Shown: positions 1 through 8,424, counted from the stretch's first letter. The stretch: 39,055 nucleotides of DNA from Muribaculaceae bacterium (GCA_017557665.1 JAFYYI010000093.1:1-39055); one strand, 5' to 3'. Notes: generated by a model not told the origin, from the sequence alone. Made by a program: numbers and translations.

Positions 1-32
1 GCAATATCTATATTCTTAAAATTCGGTCTCAT
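1..32 (-). CDS. mutB: Methylmalonyl-CoA mutase large subunit, first codons only (partial)
   Basis: Only about ten codons lie in the window. On the minus strand an ATG at 30-32 opens the reading frame MRPNFKNIDI, which runs off the left edge. It begins 10 bases after the mutA stop codon (TGA at 43-45). The tight spacing and the position directly after the small-subunit gene fit the usual mutA-mutB operon. The N-terminal residues resemble the beginning of Bacteroidales MutB from general knowledge of the family. With so few residues the call rests mainly on context. Confidence 0.7.
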   Translation of the reverse strand, partial: MRPNFKNIDI

Positions 33-42
33 AGTCGTCTCG

Positions 43-1887
43 TCATTTTAAAAGTTTAGCGTTGAAGGCTTTTAACGTAGCAAGCACGTTAGTGCGCACA
101 TTGATAAAGTTGGTGATACCCATAGCCTTGAATTCGTCGGTCTCGGGACCTGCGAGCACGAGCTCGGCACGCCCGTCGAGTTCCTTCACAGCCTCAGGAA
201 TGAGGGCGGCATACTCGTCATCACTGGAGCAGAGCACGACAACGTCGGCCTTCTTCTCCATAGCGGCATCCATACCCTCCTTGACGGTCTTGAAACCGTT
301 GTTGTCGATAAGCTCATAACCAGCGCAAGCGAAGAAGTTGTCGCTGAACTGGGCGCGAGCCAGACGCATAGCCAGGTTACCGATGGTGAGCATGAACACC
401 TTGGGCGTGTTGACTGCGTGCTCGGTAGCGAGGCGAACCTCCTCGAACTGAGTGGCCAGACGCTTGGTGTTGAGCGTCACGGCACCCTCAACCTCCTCAT
501 GGTTGCAACTGCAGTGGCAGTTGCACTCCTTGCAGGCGTCGGCCTTGTCAGCAGCCTTCTCGGTGAAGTTGGGGAACTGGTTGGTACCCAGCAGTTGCTC
601 ACGGCGCTTAGCCACCTTATCGAAGCGAGCATTGGCAGCAGCATTAACATCATTGATGATGTCACCACTCTCGAGAGCAGCCTTGAAGCCGCCCTTGTCC
701 TCCACGTCGAGGAAGAGTTTCCAGCCCTGCTCGGCGAGGTTCTTGGTCAGCATCTCCACATAGTAGGAACCGCCGGCGGGGTCAACGACCTTGTCGAGGT
801 GGCTCTCTTCCTTGAGCAGGATCTGCTGGTTGCGGGCGATGCGCTCGCTGAAGTCGTCGCTCTCCTTATAGGGAGCGTCAAACGGGGTGACAACGATAGA
901 ATCCACACAAGCCAGGGCGGCACTCATGGCCTCGGTCTGGCTGCGGAGCAGGTTCACGTAACTGTCATAGATCGTCTGATTGAAACGGCTGGTCTCGGCA
1001 TTGACATTCATCATGCACGAGTAGTCGTTAGCGGGATTGAACTGCTTCACGATGAGGGCCCACAGCTCGCGTGCGGCACGGAACTTGGCAATCTCCATGA
1101 AGTAAACGGTCGAAACGCCCATGTTGAACTTGATGCGGTTAGCCACCTCATCGGCGCTGAAACCAGCCTCGGTCAGCATGGCCATCCACTCGGCACCCCA
1201 GGCCAGGGCATAACCCAGCTCCTGATAGATATAGGCACCGGCGTTGTTCAATGCCAGCGAGTCAACGCTGAGCACGCGCAGATGAGCAACGGGCTTCACG
1301 GCATTCATCAGCTCGGTGGCCATGGCAACGATGTCGCCAGGGAAGGGCTCACCGTGCTTGAAGGTGCGCTTGAACGGGTTGAAAGTGATCGAACCCACGA
1401 AGGTGTCCTCGCAGCCGTTCTCCTTGCAGAGTTGAACAAGTTCCTTTGCATACTTGATCGCGCACTTGGGGCAGCACATGATGTTGATTTCACAGGCGGG
1501 AAGGACGATACCCTTGAGGAGTTCCTTCAGGTCCACATCAGCATTGTGCATGTGGAAGCCAATCGAATTGATGCCCTTGTCAAGCACCTCAATTGCCTTG
1601 GCATTGGCGGCCTTCACATCATCAACGTTGATGTTCTGGCGAGCCTTCCAGTCGTTGTTGTAGCGAGTTCCGCGGACATAGGGGAACTCACCGGGGAGTG
1701 ATTTGGTCTGCTTCAGGTCAGCAATGTCCACGCTGCGATACAGCGGCTGGGCATTGAAACCTTCGTTTGTCCGCCAAACCATTTTCTTCTCAAAGTCGGC
1801 CCCTTTCAGGTCAACCTCGGCCTTGGCACGCCACTCCTCGGGAGTGACAGGCGCGAATTGGTCGAACAATTTTTTTGTTTCTGCCAT
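43..1887 (-). CDS. mutA: Methylmalonyl-CoA mutase small (beta) subunit
   Basis: The 614-residue protein is the small subunit of the B12-dependent mutase that interconverts succinyl-CoA and methylmalonyl-CoA, the route by which many Bacteroidales make propionate. Residues ~30-430 form the mutase TIM-barrel-like domain (for example the segment DPAGGSYYVE near 369). Residues ~485-614 are the B12-binding-like fold, which in small subunits normally binds no cofactor; no DxHxxG motif is visible there. Between them, at ~450-463, is an unusual cluster C452, C455, C457, H458, C459, C461, H463. The start ATG at 1887 gives MAETKKLFDQF. mutB follows at once, so the two are one transcript. A TAnnTTTG box lies ~95 bp upstream. 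Identity is secure; the role of the Cys cluster is unknown. Confidence 0.95.
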   Translation of the reverse strand: MAETKKLFDQFAPVTPEEWRAKAEVDLKGADFEKKMVWRTNEGFNAQPLYRSVDIADLKQTKSLPGEFPYVRGTRYNNDWKARQNINVDDVKAANAKAIEVLDKGINSIGFHMHNADVDLKELLKGIVLPACEINIMCCPKCAIKYAKELVQLCKENGCEDTFVGSITFNPFKRTFKHGEPFPGDIVAMATELMNAVKPVAHLRVLSVDSLALNNAGAYIYQELGYALAWGAEWMAMLTEAGFSADEVANRIKFNMGVSTVYFMEIAKFRAARELWALIVKQFNPANDYSCMMNVNAETSRFNQTIYDSYVNLLRSQTEAMSAALACVDSIVVTPFDAPYKESDDFSERIARNQQILLKEESHLDKVVDPAGGSYYVEMLTKNLAEQGWKLFLDVEDKGGFKAALESGDIINDVNAAANARFDKVAKRREQLLGTNQFPNFTEKAADKADACKECNCHCSCNHEEVEGAVTLNTKRLATQFEEVRLATEHAVNTPKVFMLTIGNLAMRLARAQFSDNFFACAGYELIDNNGFKTVKEGMDAAMEKKADVVVLCSSDDEYAALIPEAVKELDGRAELVLAGPETDEFKAMGITNFINVRTNVLATLKAFNAKLLK

Positions 1888-1981
1888 AAAATAGTAAATT
1901 ATATAGTAACCTTAAAATAATTTTTTAGTCTTAAGTTTCTAGTCTCTAGCACCTAAATTCCAGATTCTTTTTTTCAAACCG

Positions 1982-1989
1982 CAAAGGTA
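1982..1989 (-). promoter_or_regulatory. Candidate -7 box for mutAB
   Basis: On the minus strand this reads TACCTTTG, matching the Bacteroidetes TAnnTTTG element. No convincing TTG occurs about 20 bp upstream, so the promoter is only partly supported. It would give a leader of roughly 85-90 nt before mutA. Confidence 0.45.
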
Positions 1990-2097
1990 CTACTATTTCT
2001 TGAATAATGAATCATATTCATTATTAAAAAAGAGAAAAACAACATTTAACATCGCTTTTCTAGCCAAGCAAGCGGAACATAGCAGATCAACAGAAAC

Positions 2098-2211
2098 AAC
2101 ATTTTTTAGAGGCATCCGCCAATCATTGTTCAAACAACTGGAACAACGGTGAACAACATTTTTTAGAGGCATCCGCCAATCATTGTTCAAACAACTAGAA
2201 CAACGGTGAAC
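2098..2211. repeat. 57-bp tandem direct repeat, two copies
   Basis: Unit 1 is 2098-2154 and unit 2 is 2155-2211. They differ at a single base (CTGG versus CTAG). The unit contains TTGTTCAAACAAC and AACAACGGTGAACAAC words that resemble AAC/GTT-rich sequence in the pgk-pta and pheS-nth gaps. The near-identity implies a recent duplication. Fifty-seven is divisible by three, but I see no other sign of coding. Confidence 0.9.
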
Positions 2212-2327
2212 AACAGAAACAACAGAAAATAAGGGTTGTTTTGGTTGATTATCGTTGTCCATGTTGTTAGAAAAAATACGTGGGGCACGTATAAGTTTGA
2301 AAACAATGATATTAAAGGCCTCTATTA

Positions 2328-2358
2328 TTGCGTTTTGATGGAATTTTTGCTATATTTG
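2328..2358 (+). promoter_or_regulatory. Promoter of the DUF285/dockerin gene
   Basis: TTG at 2328-2330, a 20-bp spacer and TATATTTG at 2351-2358 match the Bacteroidetes primary-sigma consensus. Transcription would begin near 2365, about 26 nt before the ATG at 2391. Confidence 0.75.
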
Positions 2359-2390
2359 CGGCTAATATTAACTCTTAATGCTGAATCACT

Positions 2391-3311
2391 ATGAAAAAGA
2401 TGAATTTACACTTTCGTTTTGTCGTCCTGGTGGCGGCCATGTTGTGCGCCCTCGGCGCAAGTGCCCAGGAGGCCTATGCAGTGTACACAACTGATAACAC
2501 GACACTGTCGTTCTACTATGATACCCAGCGCAGCAGTCGCCCAGGCACCACCTACGACCTGAACACAGGCTACAACTATCCCGACTGGTACACTGATGGC
2601 ACCAATTTCAATGTGACCAAGGTGGTCTTTGACCCGTCGTTTGCTGGTGCCCGCCCGACGTCCACCATCTATTGGTTCTTTGGTTTGTTTAATCTTCAAT
2701 CCATCACGGGCCTGGAGTACTTGAACACCAGCGAGGTTACTGATATGGCTTGGATGTTCTTTTACTGTACAAATCTGACGAGCCTAGACTTGAGCCACTT
2801 TAACACGTCCAAGGTAAACTCAATGTATAACATGTTGGGTTACTGCCAAAGTTTAACGAGCCTAGACTTGAGCAGTTTCAACACATCCCAGGTGATCAGT
2901 ATGAGTAGCATGTTCGATCATTGCGCCAATCTACGGACCATCTATGTGGGCGATGGCTGGAATACTGCCGCCGTGACAATCTCTCAAGATATGTTCAAGG
3001 ATTGCACCAGCCTGGTGGGCGGCCAGGGCACGACCTATGATGCCAACCACATCGATGCCACCTATGCCCACATCGACGGCGGCCCGAGCAACCCCGGCTA
3101 CTTCACGGCCAAGAACACGGCCCTGCGTGGTGACGTGAATGGTGACCATGGACTCAACATCAGCGATGCCATCATGCTGATTAGTGCGATTCTGAACGAC
3201 GACTGGAGCAGCGTCAACATGGTGAATGCCGACGTGAATTTCAGCAACACCGTTGACATCAGCGATGCCATCATGCTCATCAACTACGTCTTGAACGAGA
3301 GTTGGCCTTGA
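2391..3311 (+). CDS. Secreted BspA-like (DUF285) repeat protein with C-terminal dockerin-like domain
   Basis: The 306-residue protein starts MKKMN and has a signal peptide ending near ALGASAQ (~residue 25), so it is exported. Residues ~100-215 carry DUF285/BspA-type leucine-rich repeats, visible as recurring blocks such as LTSLDLSHFNTS and LTSLDLSSFNTS followed by M(F/L)xxC. Such repeats are usually surface-exposed and bind proteins or glycans. The last ~60 residues contain two calcium-loop-like motifs, GDVNGDHGLNISDAIML and ADVNFSNTVDISDAIML, the layout of a type I dockerin. In Bacteroidales these C-terminal modules are common but cohesin partners are rarely known. The chitinase gene follows 105 bp later with no clear promoter of its own, so co-transcription is possible. 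The ligand is unknown. Confidence 0.85.
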   Translation: MKKMNLHFRFVVLVAAMLCALGASAQEAYAVYTTDNTTLSFYYDTQRSSRPGTTYDLNTGYNYPDWYTDGTNFNVTKVVFDPSFAGARPTSTIYWFFGLFNLQSITGLEYLNTSEVTDMAWMFFYCTNLTSLDLSHFNTSKVNSMYNMLGYCQSLTSLDLSSFNTSQVISMSSMFDHCANLRTIYVGDGWNTAAVTISQDMFKDCTSLVGGQGTTYDANHIDATYAHIDGGPSNPGYFTAKNTALRGDVNGDHGLNISDAIMLISAILNDDWSSVNMVNADVNFSNTVDISDAIMLINYVLNESWP

Positions 3312-3416
3312 TGCTCGCGTTGCTCATGGATTAGTGATTAGAAATTAGTGATTAGTGAGGCTTCCGCGTTCCTTGAAATAACTTGGATTAAATACTTCTT
3401 ATTAAAGAATTGAATA

Positions 3417-4424
3417 ATGTTAAAGAAGATTTTGATATTGGGGTGCTTATTGGCGGTTGTATTTCCGCTGATGGCCGGGGGCCACAAGGACGCCGGGCCT
3501 GTGGTAGCTGCCTATGTGACTGGATGGAACGAGTTCATGGAACTGCCAGATTGCTCAGTATTGACGCATATCAACTACGCCTTTGGCAATGTGAACAAGT
3601 CCTATGACGGAGTGACCATCCAGCACCCAGAGCGGTTGCGCCAACTGGTCGAATTGAAGAAGGATCACAAAATCTATATTGTGCTGAGTATTGGGGGTTG
3701 GACAGCAGGCGGCTTCAGTGAAATGGCGTCCACCCACCAACGCCGCAAGGCTTTTGCCCGTGATTGTAAACGCATTGTCAAGGAATACGGTCTTGACGGT
3801 ATCGACATTGATTGGGAATATCCCAGCAGCAGCGAGGCAGGCATTTCTTCGTCGCCCGATGACATCAACAATTTCACGCTACTGATGAAGGAGCTTCGCA
3901 AAACTCTTGGCAAAGATTACCTGTTGTCGTGTGCCACCATCGCCGATGCCCGTTTTGTGGATTTCAAGGCCATTGAGCCTTATGTTGACCTGGTAAATAT
4001 CATGATGTATGACGTTGGCAACCCACCCTATCACCATGCCTCACTATACCGTAGCGAGATGTCGGGTCGCGTGACGGCAGAGGAAGCCTTGCAAGCGCAT
4101 CTCGCTGCGGGTATGCCTGTCAACAAGCTGGTGCTGGGCGTACCATTCTACGGCCGTTCGGTCGAGGGCTTTGGAGACACATCCTATGGGGCTCTTGTCA
4201 AACGCACTGACGTCACCCGCATGTGGGACGATGTCGCTAAAGTGCCCTACCTCATGAAGGACGGGAAATTTGTCTGCACCTACGAGGATGCCGAGTCACT
4301 GGCCTGGAAATGCAAGTTCATCAAGGAAACGGGGATGCGCGGCGCAATGTACTGGGAATACCGCTGCGACGACGAAACCGGGACGCTGCGCCATGCCGTA
4401 TGGGACGGAGTTATGGGGCAGTAG
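3417..4424 (+). CDS. Glycoside hydrolase family 18 chitinase-like enzyme
   Basis: The 335-residue protein has a hydrophobic N-terminus (residues 4-20) that reads as a signal peptide, so it probably acts in the periplasm or at the surface. GH18 hallmarks are present: SIGGW at 91-95, the catalytic DxxDxDxE motif (D127, D130, D132, E134; E134 is the expected acid/base), MMYD at 196-199, and a late substrate-site tryptophan in AMYWEY (W313). The family hydrolyses beta-1,4-GlcNAc polymers by substrate-assisted catalysis; some members are endo-beta-N-acetylglucosaminidases acting on N-glycans. The length fits a single catalytic domain with no binding module. It lies directly after the DUF285/dockerin gene, which suggests a joint role with host or dietary glycans. 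Chitin versus N-glycan specificity cannot be decided from sequence. Confidence 0.9.
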   Translation: MLKKILILGCLLAVVFPLMAGGHKDAGPVVAAYVTGWNEFMELPDCSVLTHINYAFGNVNKSYDGVTIQHPERLRQLVELKKDHKIYIVLSIGGWTAGGFSEMASTHQRRKAFARDCKRIVKEYGLDGIDIDWEYPSSSEAGISSSPDDINNFTLLMKELRKTLGKDYLLSCATIADARFVDFKAIEPYVDLVNIMMYDVGNPPYHHASLYRSEMSGRVTAEEALQAHLAAGMPVNKLVLGVPFYGRSVEGFGDTSYGALVKRTDVTRMWDDVAKVPYLMKDGKFVCTYEDAESLAWKCKFIKETGMRGAMYWEYRCDDETGTLRHAVWDGVMGQ

Positions 4425-4455
4425 CTTGCCTTTTCAAGGCGTTCAGTGTGGGCAT

Positions 4456-5319
4456 TTACTTGAGACTGATCTTAATGTCTTGCCAACGGGGATTATCAAG
4501 GATTTCAGGACTGTCACCCAAGAAAGCGGTGCTTGCCTCGATGTCACTCGCGAGCCAATAACGTAGCCATGCAGTCATGTAGGCATCACCCTGGTGGAGG
4601 ACATAGCGGTGCTCAATACCGCTAAGGCGGCCCATCAGCATCGGGGTTGAGGCCGGCAGCTCTTCGGCCAGACGTTTCAGTGAGGTGAGTGGCGAGATTT
4701 GACGTTCCATCCACCATGTGCCAGCAGTCAGCATGATGGGAACATGAATGCCGCTCATGGAATAGTGCCAACGCAACTTTTTGGCGAGGCTTGCCTGCGG
4801 ACAACTTGCGGCATAAATCACCTTGAAACGATTATCGGCTGATGCAGCGTTAATGGCGCCCATTGCCCCTTGGGAATGACCGACGACACCTATTCGCCGA
4901 AGGTCAATGCGCTGGTACAACGGACTGTTCTTGTCGTCGTTGCGTTGCAGGGCGACATCAAGAGCAGCCGATGACGAGCGACCGCTCCAAGCGCTGGTGT
5001 CATCGTTGCCAATAACGATGAATCCCCATGAGGCCAAGTGCTCGAACACAACTGGATAATCCATCGCCTTCAGCCCGGTTCCGTTAGCCATCACCACCAG
5101 AGGCAGTTGCTCTTGCTGGGCAACGTCGGGGATGAATGCATGAATGCTGTCAAGGGTGTGACAGGAAACGTTGTAAGGCCCAGAAGTATGATACTTCTGC
5201 TCAACAGGACAAGGATATTGCTTGCGGTTGTAGGAACGATATACAGCAGGTATTACCAAGCAGTGGACTCGTGTACCCCATCGCAACAGTCTCTCCCCTA
5301 TCCTCCACAGCACGTCCAT
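4456..5319 (-). CDS. Alpha/beta hydrolase, PETase/dienelactone-hydrolase-like
   Basis: This is a serine hydrolase of about 287 residues. The nucleophile elbow is GHSQGA in the middle of the protein. The oxyanion-side strand carries ANGTG and the segment HLASWGFIVIGNDD, typical of the poly-ester/cutinase-like branch. The conserved C-terminal GIEHRYVLHQGD probably supplies the catalytic histidine. No clear signal peptide is present, only a hydrophobic patch near the start. The frame extends back to a TTG at 5334. I prefer the ATG at 5319 because the promoter (TACTTTTG at 5348-5355) would place the RNA start only ~8 nt before the TTG. It converges on the chitinase gene with 31 bp between stops. 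The substrate is unknown; an ester is likely. Confidence 0.8.
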   Translation of the reverse strand: MDVLWRIGERLLRWGTRVHCLVIPAVYRSYNRKQYPCPVEQKYHTSGPYNVSCHTLDSIHAFIPDVAQQEQLPLVVMANGTGLKAMDYPVVFEHLASWGFIVIGNDDTSAWSGRSSSAALDVALQRNDDKNSPLYQRIDLRRIGVVGHSQGAMGAINAASADNRFKVIYAASCPQASLAKKLRWHYSMSGIHVPIMLTAGTWWMERQISPLTSLKRLAEELPASTPMLMGRLSGIEHRYVLHQGDAYMTAWLRYWLASDIEASTAFLGDSPEILDNPRWQDIKISLK

Positions 5320-5347
5320 ATCCAATGCAGTCAATTGAATTGTGAGG

Positions 5348-5377
5348 CAAAAGTATAGTTTTTTTGACTGAATACAA
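5348..5377 (-). promoter_or_regulatory. Promoter of the alpha/beta hydrolase gene
   Basis: On the minus strand TTG (5375-5377), a 19-bp spacer and TACTTTTG (5348-5355) match the Bacteroidetes consensus. The predicted RNA start is near 5341, leaving a ~22-nt leader before the ATG at 5319. Confidence 0.7.
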
Positions 5378-5407
5378 GAGATTAATTGTTTTTTTCAAGC
5401 TAAGTTG

Positions 5408-5438
5408 TTGTGAAAATGCGCTTTTTAACCTACTTTTG
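5408..5438 (+). promoter_or_regulatory. Promoter of the ECF S-component gene
   Basis: TTG at 5408-5410, a 20-bp spacer and TACTTTTG at 5431-5438. The implied leader is only ~20 nt, so there is no room for a riboswitch, unlike many vitamin-transport genes. Confidence 0.75.
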
Positions 5439-5465
5439 CAGTCAAACAACTAAAACATAATCAAA

Positions 5466-5984
5466 ATGGAAAGCAAAGCTACTGCTATCAGGCTGTATTC
5501 ATTAGGCTGGCGCGAGATGCGCACTTATATGTTCGCCTTGTTATTCATCGCCGGTAACATCGTGTTGCCGCAGTTGTGCCACCTGTACCCCAAAGGAGGC
5601 CTTATTTTGTTGCCCATCTATTTCTTCACGCTGATTGCCGCCTATAAGTTCGGCTTCCGCGTGGGTCTGTTGACGGCCGTACTCTCGCCACTGGTTAACT
5701 CTATCCTCTTCGGGATGCCTCCCTCTGCCGCGCTGCCCATTATCATAATCAAGGGCGTGCTGCTGGCAGGTGCTGCCGCTTGGATGGCTAACAAGAGTAA
5801 GGGTGCATCACTGCTGGCACTCATCGGTGTTGTGCTGGCCTACCAACTTGTTGGCGGACTCATTGAGTGGGCTATGACAGGTAGTCTTGCCAGTGCATTG
5901 CAGGACTGGAAGCTTGGCTGGCCCGGCATGTTGCTGCAAGCCGTTGGCGGCTGGCTGGTGCTGAACCTCCTCATTCGCCGCTGA
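5466..5984 (+). CDS. ECF transporter substrate-binding (S) component
   Basis: This is a 172-residue, very hydrophobic membrane protein with about five to six predicted helices (first near residues 21-38, last near 150-170). It has the size and AYKFGFRVGLLTA-type helix that I associate with S components of energy-coupling factor transporters. S components bind a vitamin or metal tightly and share a separate EcfA/A'/T energising module, which is not encoded here. The gene is monocistronic, with its own promoter and a strong terminator at 6001-6050. No riboswitch or neighbouring biosynthetic gene indicates the ligand, so specificity is left open. Confidence 0.72.
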   Translation: MESKATAIRLYSLGWREMRTYMFALLFIAGNIVLPQLCHLYPKGGLILLPIYFFTLIAAYKFGFRVGLLTAVLSPLVNSILFGMPPSAALPIIIIKGVLLAGAAAWMANKSKGASLLALIGVVLAYQLVGGLIEWAMTGSLASALQDWKLGWPGMLLQAVGGWLVLNLLIRR

Positions 5985-6000
5985 CACTACACAAGATAAA

Positions 6001-6050
6001 GTTATCGTGGATTTGCCACTCCTGGTGATTGGCGAGTCCACGATAATTTT
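6001..6050. terminator. Bidirectional intrinsic terminator
   Basis: A long inverted repeat pairs GTTATCGTGG.TTTGCCA with TGGCGAGTCCACGATAA, with two mismatches and a loop around TCCTGGTGAT. T-rich sequence follows on the plus side and A-rich sequence precedes it. It lies between convergent genes, the ECF S component (+) and a DUF3667 gene (-). Confidence 0.85.
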
Positions 6051-6074
6051 ATTGTATTTACTTGAGAATTCAGC

Positions 6075-7439
6075 TCATGCATTTTTCAGTGCTATTGCCA
6101 ATACCAGCAGGGCTGAATTGATCACCAATGGCACGAAGCATGGCCAAGTGAGTTTGCGCTTCTTGTAAATTGCAATCGGCCAAAGGCTCATATGGGCTAA
6201 TGCAATGAACAGAACAGCAAACAGAATGCTAGATGCAAGCACGCCCAACTTATCACTCACTTTATCAGCATTAGGAATCAACATATAAAGAATGAATGTC
6301 ATGTAAAAAGCGACTATTGAGGTCCACCGCACAAGTCGCCTGACGCCTTCCTTGTTTTCGCGCAAGAAATTGGATCCAACAATAGCGACTCCTATCAACA
6401 CAACATACACAAACATCATAACTAATGCCGCCATCAAGCCATTGGAAGCCAGCATGATAAAAAATATCACCGTTAGGATGAGCAGCACCAGGCCAATTAT
6501 GAAAGCCACCCCCATGCGTCGTAGTGACGCACGCCACCCCAAGGCATAGAACTGGTGAAAATCATATATCCACAACAGAATAATGATAAAAAGAGACTTA
6601 TACAGTATGTACTCGAGGATATCTAAAACCACTCTGACTGATGGTGCTTCCAACAACCTGAAAAGGTCGTGTTGACCCAAATATGCTTCGCTGATATTCT
6701 GATACAGGCCGGTTATAAGCGTGTAAGGAATCAGGCAAATCAACGTTTGTGTCAAGACATAGATCAGGAAAATATAAGTCTCGACAAGATTATAGCGACT
6801 GACCGCACGATAGGCATACCAAATACATAGCACACTCAGCACCCCAATGAACAAAAACTCATATAGAGGGTTACTTGACAGGAACGAGGTGAACTTATAG
6901 ATATAATCAATGACGGTACCCACGCCGTCAGGCAAATGACTTAAATTTATATCTTCAGGACCCTCGAACACACCTCTGACAATGCCATCAACCATCCCTT
7001 CAAACTTCTGCCCGGTTATCCAGTAAGTGAAGATCAACAGCAGCGACATTACCGCCAGCATCTTGAACGGCGGGAAATACATCTGGCGATGACCATTCAG
7101 ATAATCGCGAATCATAAATCCGGGACGCACGAACAGGTCATGTATCGTGCGGAACATGGGGCGATTGCCAAGGCCCCAGATGTCGAGGAAATTCAATATC
7201 GCCTGTTTCCATGTGTAACGGGTCCAAACGGCAGATTGTCCACAATGGGGGCAAAACGTGCCTTCAAACTTCTTCCCACAATTGGGACAGGTGCGAGCCG
7301 TGTCGTCAGCGATCCTCATCCTGAGTCGCTCCTTGTAACGCCTGTCAGCCCGCAGTTCAAATGCCATGAGGTTGCGTTGCCAGGTGTTCTTCTTGACCGG
7401 TTTCGGCGCCTTGTTAATTATCCGTTTGAAGAGTCCCAT
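6075..7439 (-). CDS. DUF3667 zinc-ribbon membrane protein (paralogue 1)
   Basis: The 454-residue protein has an N-terminal treble-clef/zinc-ribbon signature CPNCGKKFEGTFCPHC (two CxxC pairs) near residues 50-66. The DUF3667 core follows, DIWGLGNRPMFRTI, then RPGFMIRDYL and YFPPFKMLAV. The remainder contains about seven to eight hydrophobic helices. DUF3667 proteins are widespread in Bacteroidetes and have no established function. The gene follows a close paralogue (7455-8420) by 15 bp, so they form one transcript. Relative to that copy it has an extended C-terminal half with extra membrane segments. The soluble zinc ribbon would face the cytoplasm if the first helix is type-II oriented; that is inference. 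Confidence 0.85.
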   Translation of the reverse strand: MGLFKRIINKAPKPVKKNTWQRNLMAFELRADRRYKERLRMRIADDTARTCPNCGKKFEGTFCPHCGQSAVWTRYTWKQAILNFLDIWGLGNRPMFRTIHDLFVRPGFMIRDYLNGHRQMYFPPFKMLAVMSLLLIFTYWITGQKFEGMVDGIVRGVFEGPEDINLSHLPDGVGTVIDYIYKFTSFLSSNPLYEFLFIGVLSVLCIWYAYRAVSRYNLVETYIFLIYVLTQTLICLIPYTLITGLYQNISEAYLGQHDLFRLLEAPSVRVVLDILEYILYKSLFIIILLWIYDFHQFYALGWRASLRRMGVAFIIGLVLLILTVIFFIMLASNGLMAALVMMFVYVVLIGVAIVGSNFLRENKEGVRRLVRWTSIVAFYMTFILYMLIPNADKVSDKLGVLASSILFAVLFIALAHMSLWPIAIYKKRKLTWPCFVPLVINSALLVLAIALKNA

Positions 7440-7454
7440 CGCCTTAAAACAGGT

Positions 7455-8420
7455 CTAATTAGCAAAGTGTTCAATGAGTGTGAATATACCGTAAGCTATC
7501 AATGCGAGAATAAAATACAGAACGACAATATTCACAAATACCACAAAGGTCTTCCAAAAAGCCTTCTTCCAAGTGACACCATAGAGCTGATGGAAGTCAT
7601 AAGCCAAAACTAACGGGGGCCAAATTAATCCTTCCATATAAGGCAACAATTCATAGCTTTCAGGTATCGTCCAAGTAAACAGCATTCCGGCTACAGCAAG
7701 AATGTGAAACTGGCAGTTGATGTAAATCTGCGATAAGAAGGTCTCTACATAATTATATTTACTCACCTTACGAAATGCCCACTTTACAGCTATCACCACA
7801 AAAATGGTCGAAACGATAATACTATAAAGCAAGTGATCATCCAAATAGTCAAACAGGAGATCCATCTTTTCAATCAACATGGTTGACGTCGCTGAAAGTT
7901 TTCCGTGGAACACTTCGTTCCTGGCAAAGTCCAAAATCGTATAGTTTTCGGTAACGGCACCTGGAACGGCATCGGAAGGCTTGAAAAGCCACATCATGAA
8001 AATCAGTATCACCGTCCAGACCGCCAACATCTTGAATGGGGGAAAATAGGACAAATGGTGCCCATGCAGGTAGTCGCGCATCATATAGCCTGGGCGCCAT
8101 AAGAGGTCACGTATTGTGCGGAACATGGGACGATTACCCAGTCCCCAGATATCCATGAAATTCAAGAACAGCAGTTTCCAATTGAAGCGTTTCCATCGGG
8201 CAGGCATACTGCACTTGGGACAGTAACCGCCAGTGAACTCGGTGCCGCAATGGTGACAGACGTGTTGCTCAGTGTCACGCACAATGATGGGAGGTGTATC
8301 ATTCTGCTGACGATGCTCAAGACGCAAAACCCATGCTCGAAAATTGCGGTAGAACGTGTTCTTTTTGACAATTTTCTTTTTAGGTTTCGCTTGGGCTTTT
8401 TTCTTTTTCTTAGGTTTCAT
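7455..8420 (-). CDS. DUF3667 zinc-ribbon membrane protein (paralogue 2)
   Basis: The start is set at the ATG at 8420, giving 321 residues beginning MKPKKKKKAQAK. An upstream in-frame extension overlaps a terminator and has no plausible content. A lysine-rich tail is followed by CHHCGTEFTGGYCPKC and the DUF3667 core DIWGLGNRPMFRTI, RPGYMMRDYL and YFPPFKMLAV. About five hydrophobic helices follow. The match to the downstream gene through the core shows tandem duplication followed by divergence of the C-terminal regions. A TAnnTTTG box ends only ~5 bases before the ATG, so the message may be leaderless or nearly so. Function is unknown. Confidence 0.85.
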   Translation of the reverse strand: MKPKKKKKAQAKPKKKIVKKNTFYRNFRAWVLRLEHRQQNDTPPIIVRDTEQHVCHHCGTEFTGGYCPKCSMPARWKRFNWKLLFLNFMDIWGLGNRPMFRTIRDLLWRPGYMMRDYLHGHHLSYFPPFKMLAVWTVILIFMMWLFKPSDAVPGAVTENYTILDFARNEVFHGKLSATSTMLIEKMDLLFDYLDDHLLYSIIVSTIFVVIAVKWAFRKVSKYNYVETFLSQIYINCQFHILAVAGMLFTWTIPESYELLPYMEGLIWPPLVLAYDFHQLYGVTWKKAFWKTFVVFVNIVVLYFILALIAYGIFTLIEHFAN

Positions 8421-8424
8421 GGTG

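Larger units (their letters stand above)
1888..2390. other. Divergent intergenic region with tandem repeat
   Basis: This 503-bp gap separates mutA (-) from the DUF285/dockerin gene (+). It holds the mutA-side TACCTTTG box, a short run of degenerate TTTCTAGT-like words (about 1918-1965), two copies of a 57-bp direct repeat (2098-2211), further AACAAC/GTTGTT-rich sequence to about 2275, and a good plus-strand promoter at 2328-2358. An 89-codon minus-strand ORF across it only translates the repeats and has no recognisable product. Confidence 0.6.

Noticed and set aside
418..1701. Long plus-strand frame opposite mutA (427 codons)
   Set aside because: It is the antisense of a secure mutA gene; its product is a leucine/valine/histidine-rich low-complexity chain with no family.
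1993..2262. Minus-strand 89-codon frame with an internal 19-residue repeat
   Set aside because: It merely translates the 57-bp tandem repeat and has no plausible start context or homologue.
5438..5466. Riboswitch before the ECF S-component gene
   Set aside because: The predicted leader is only ~20 nt.
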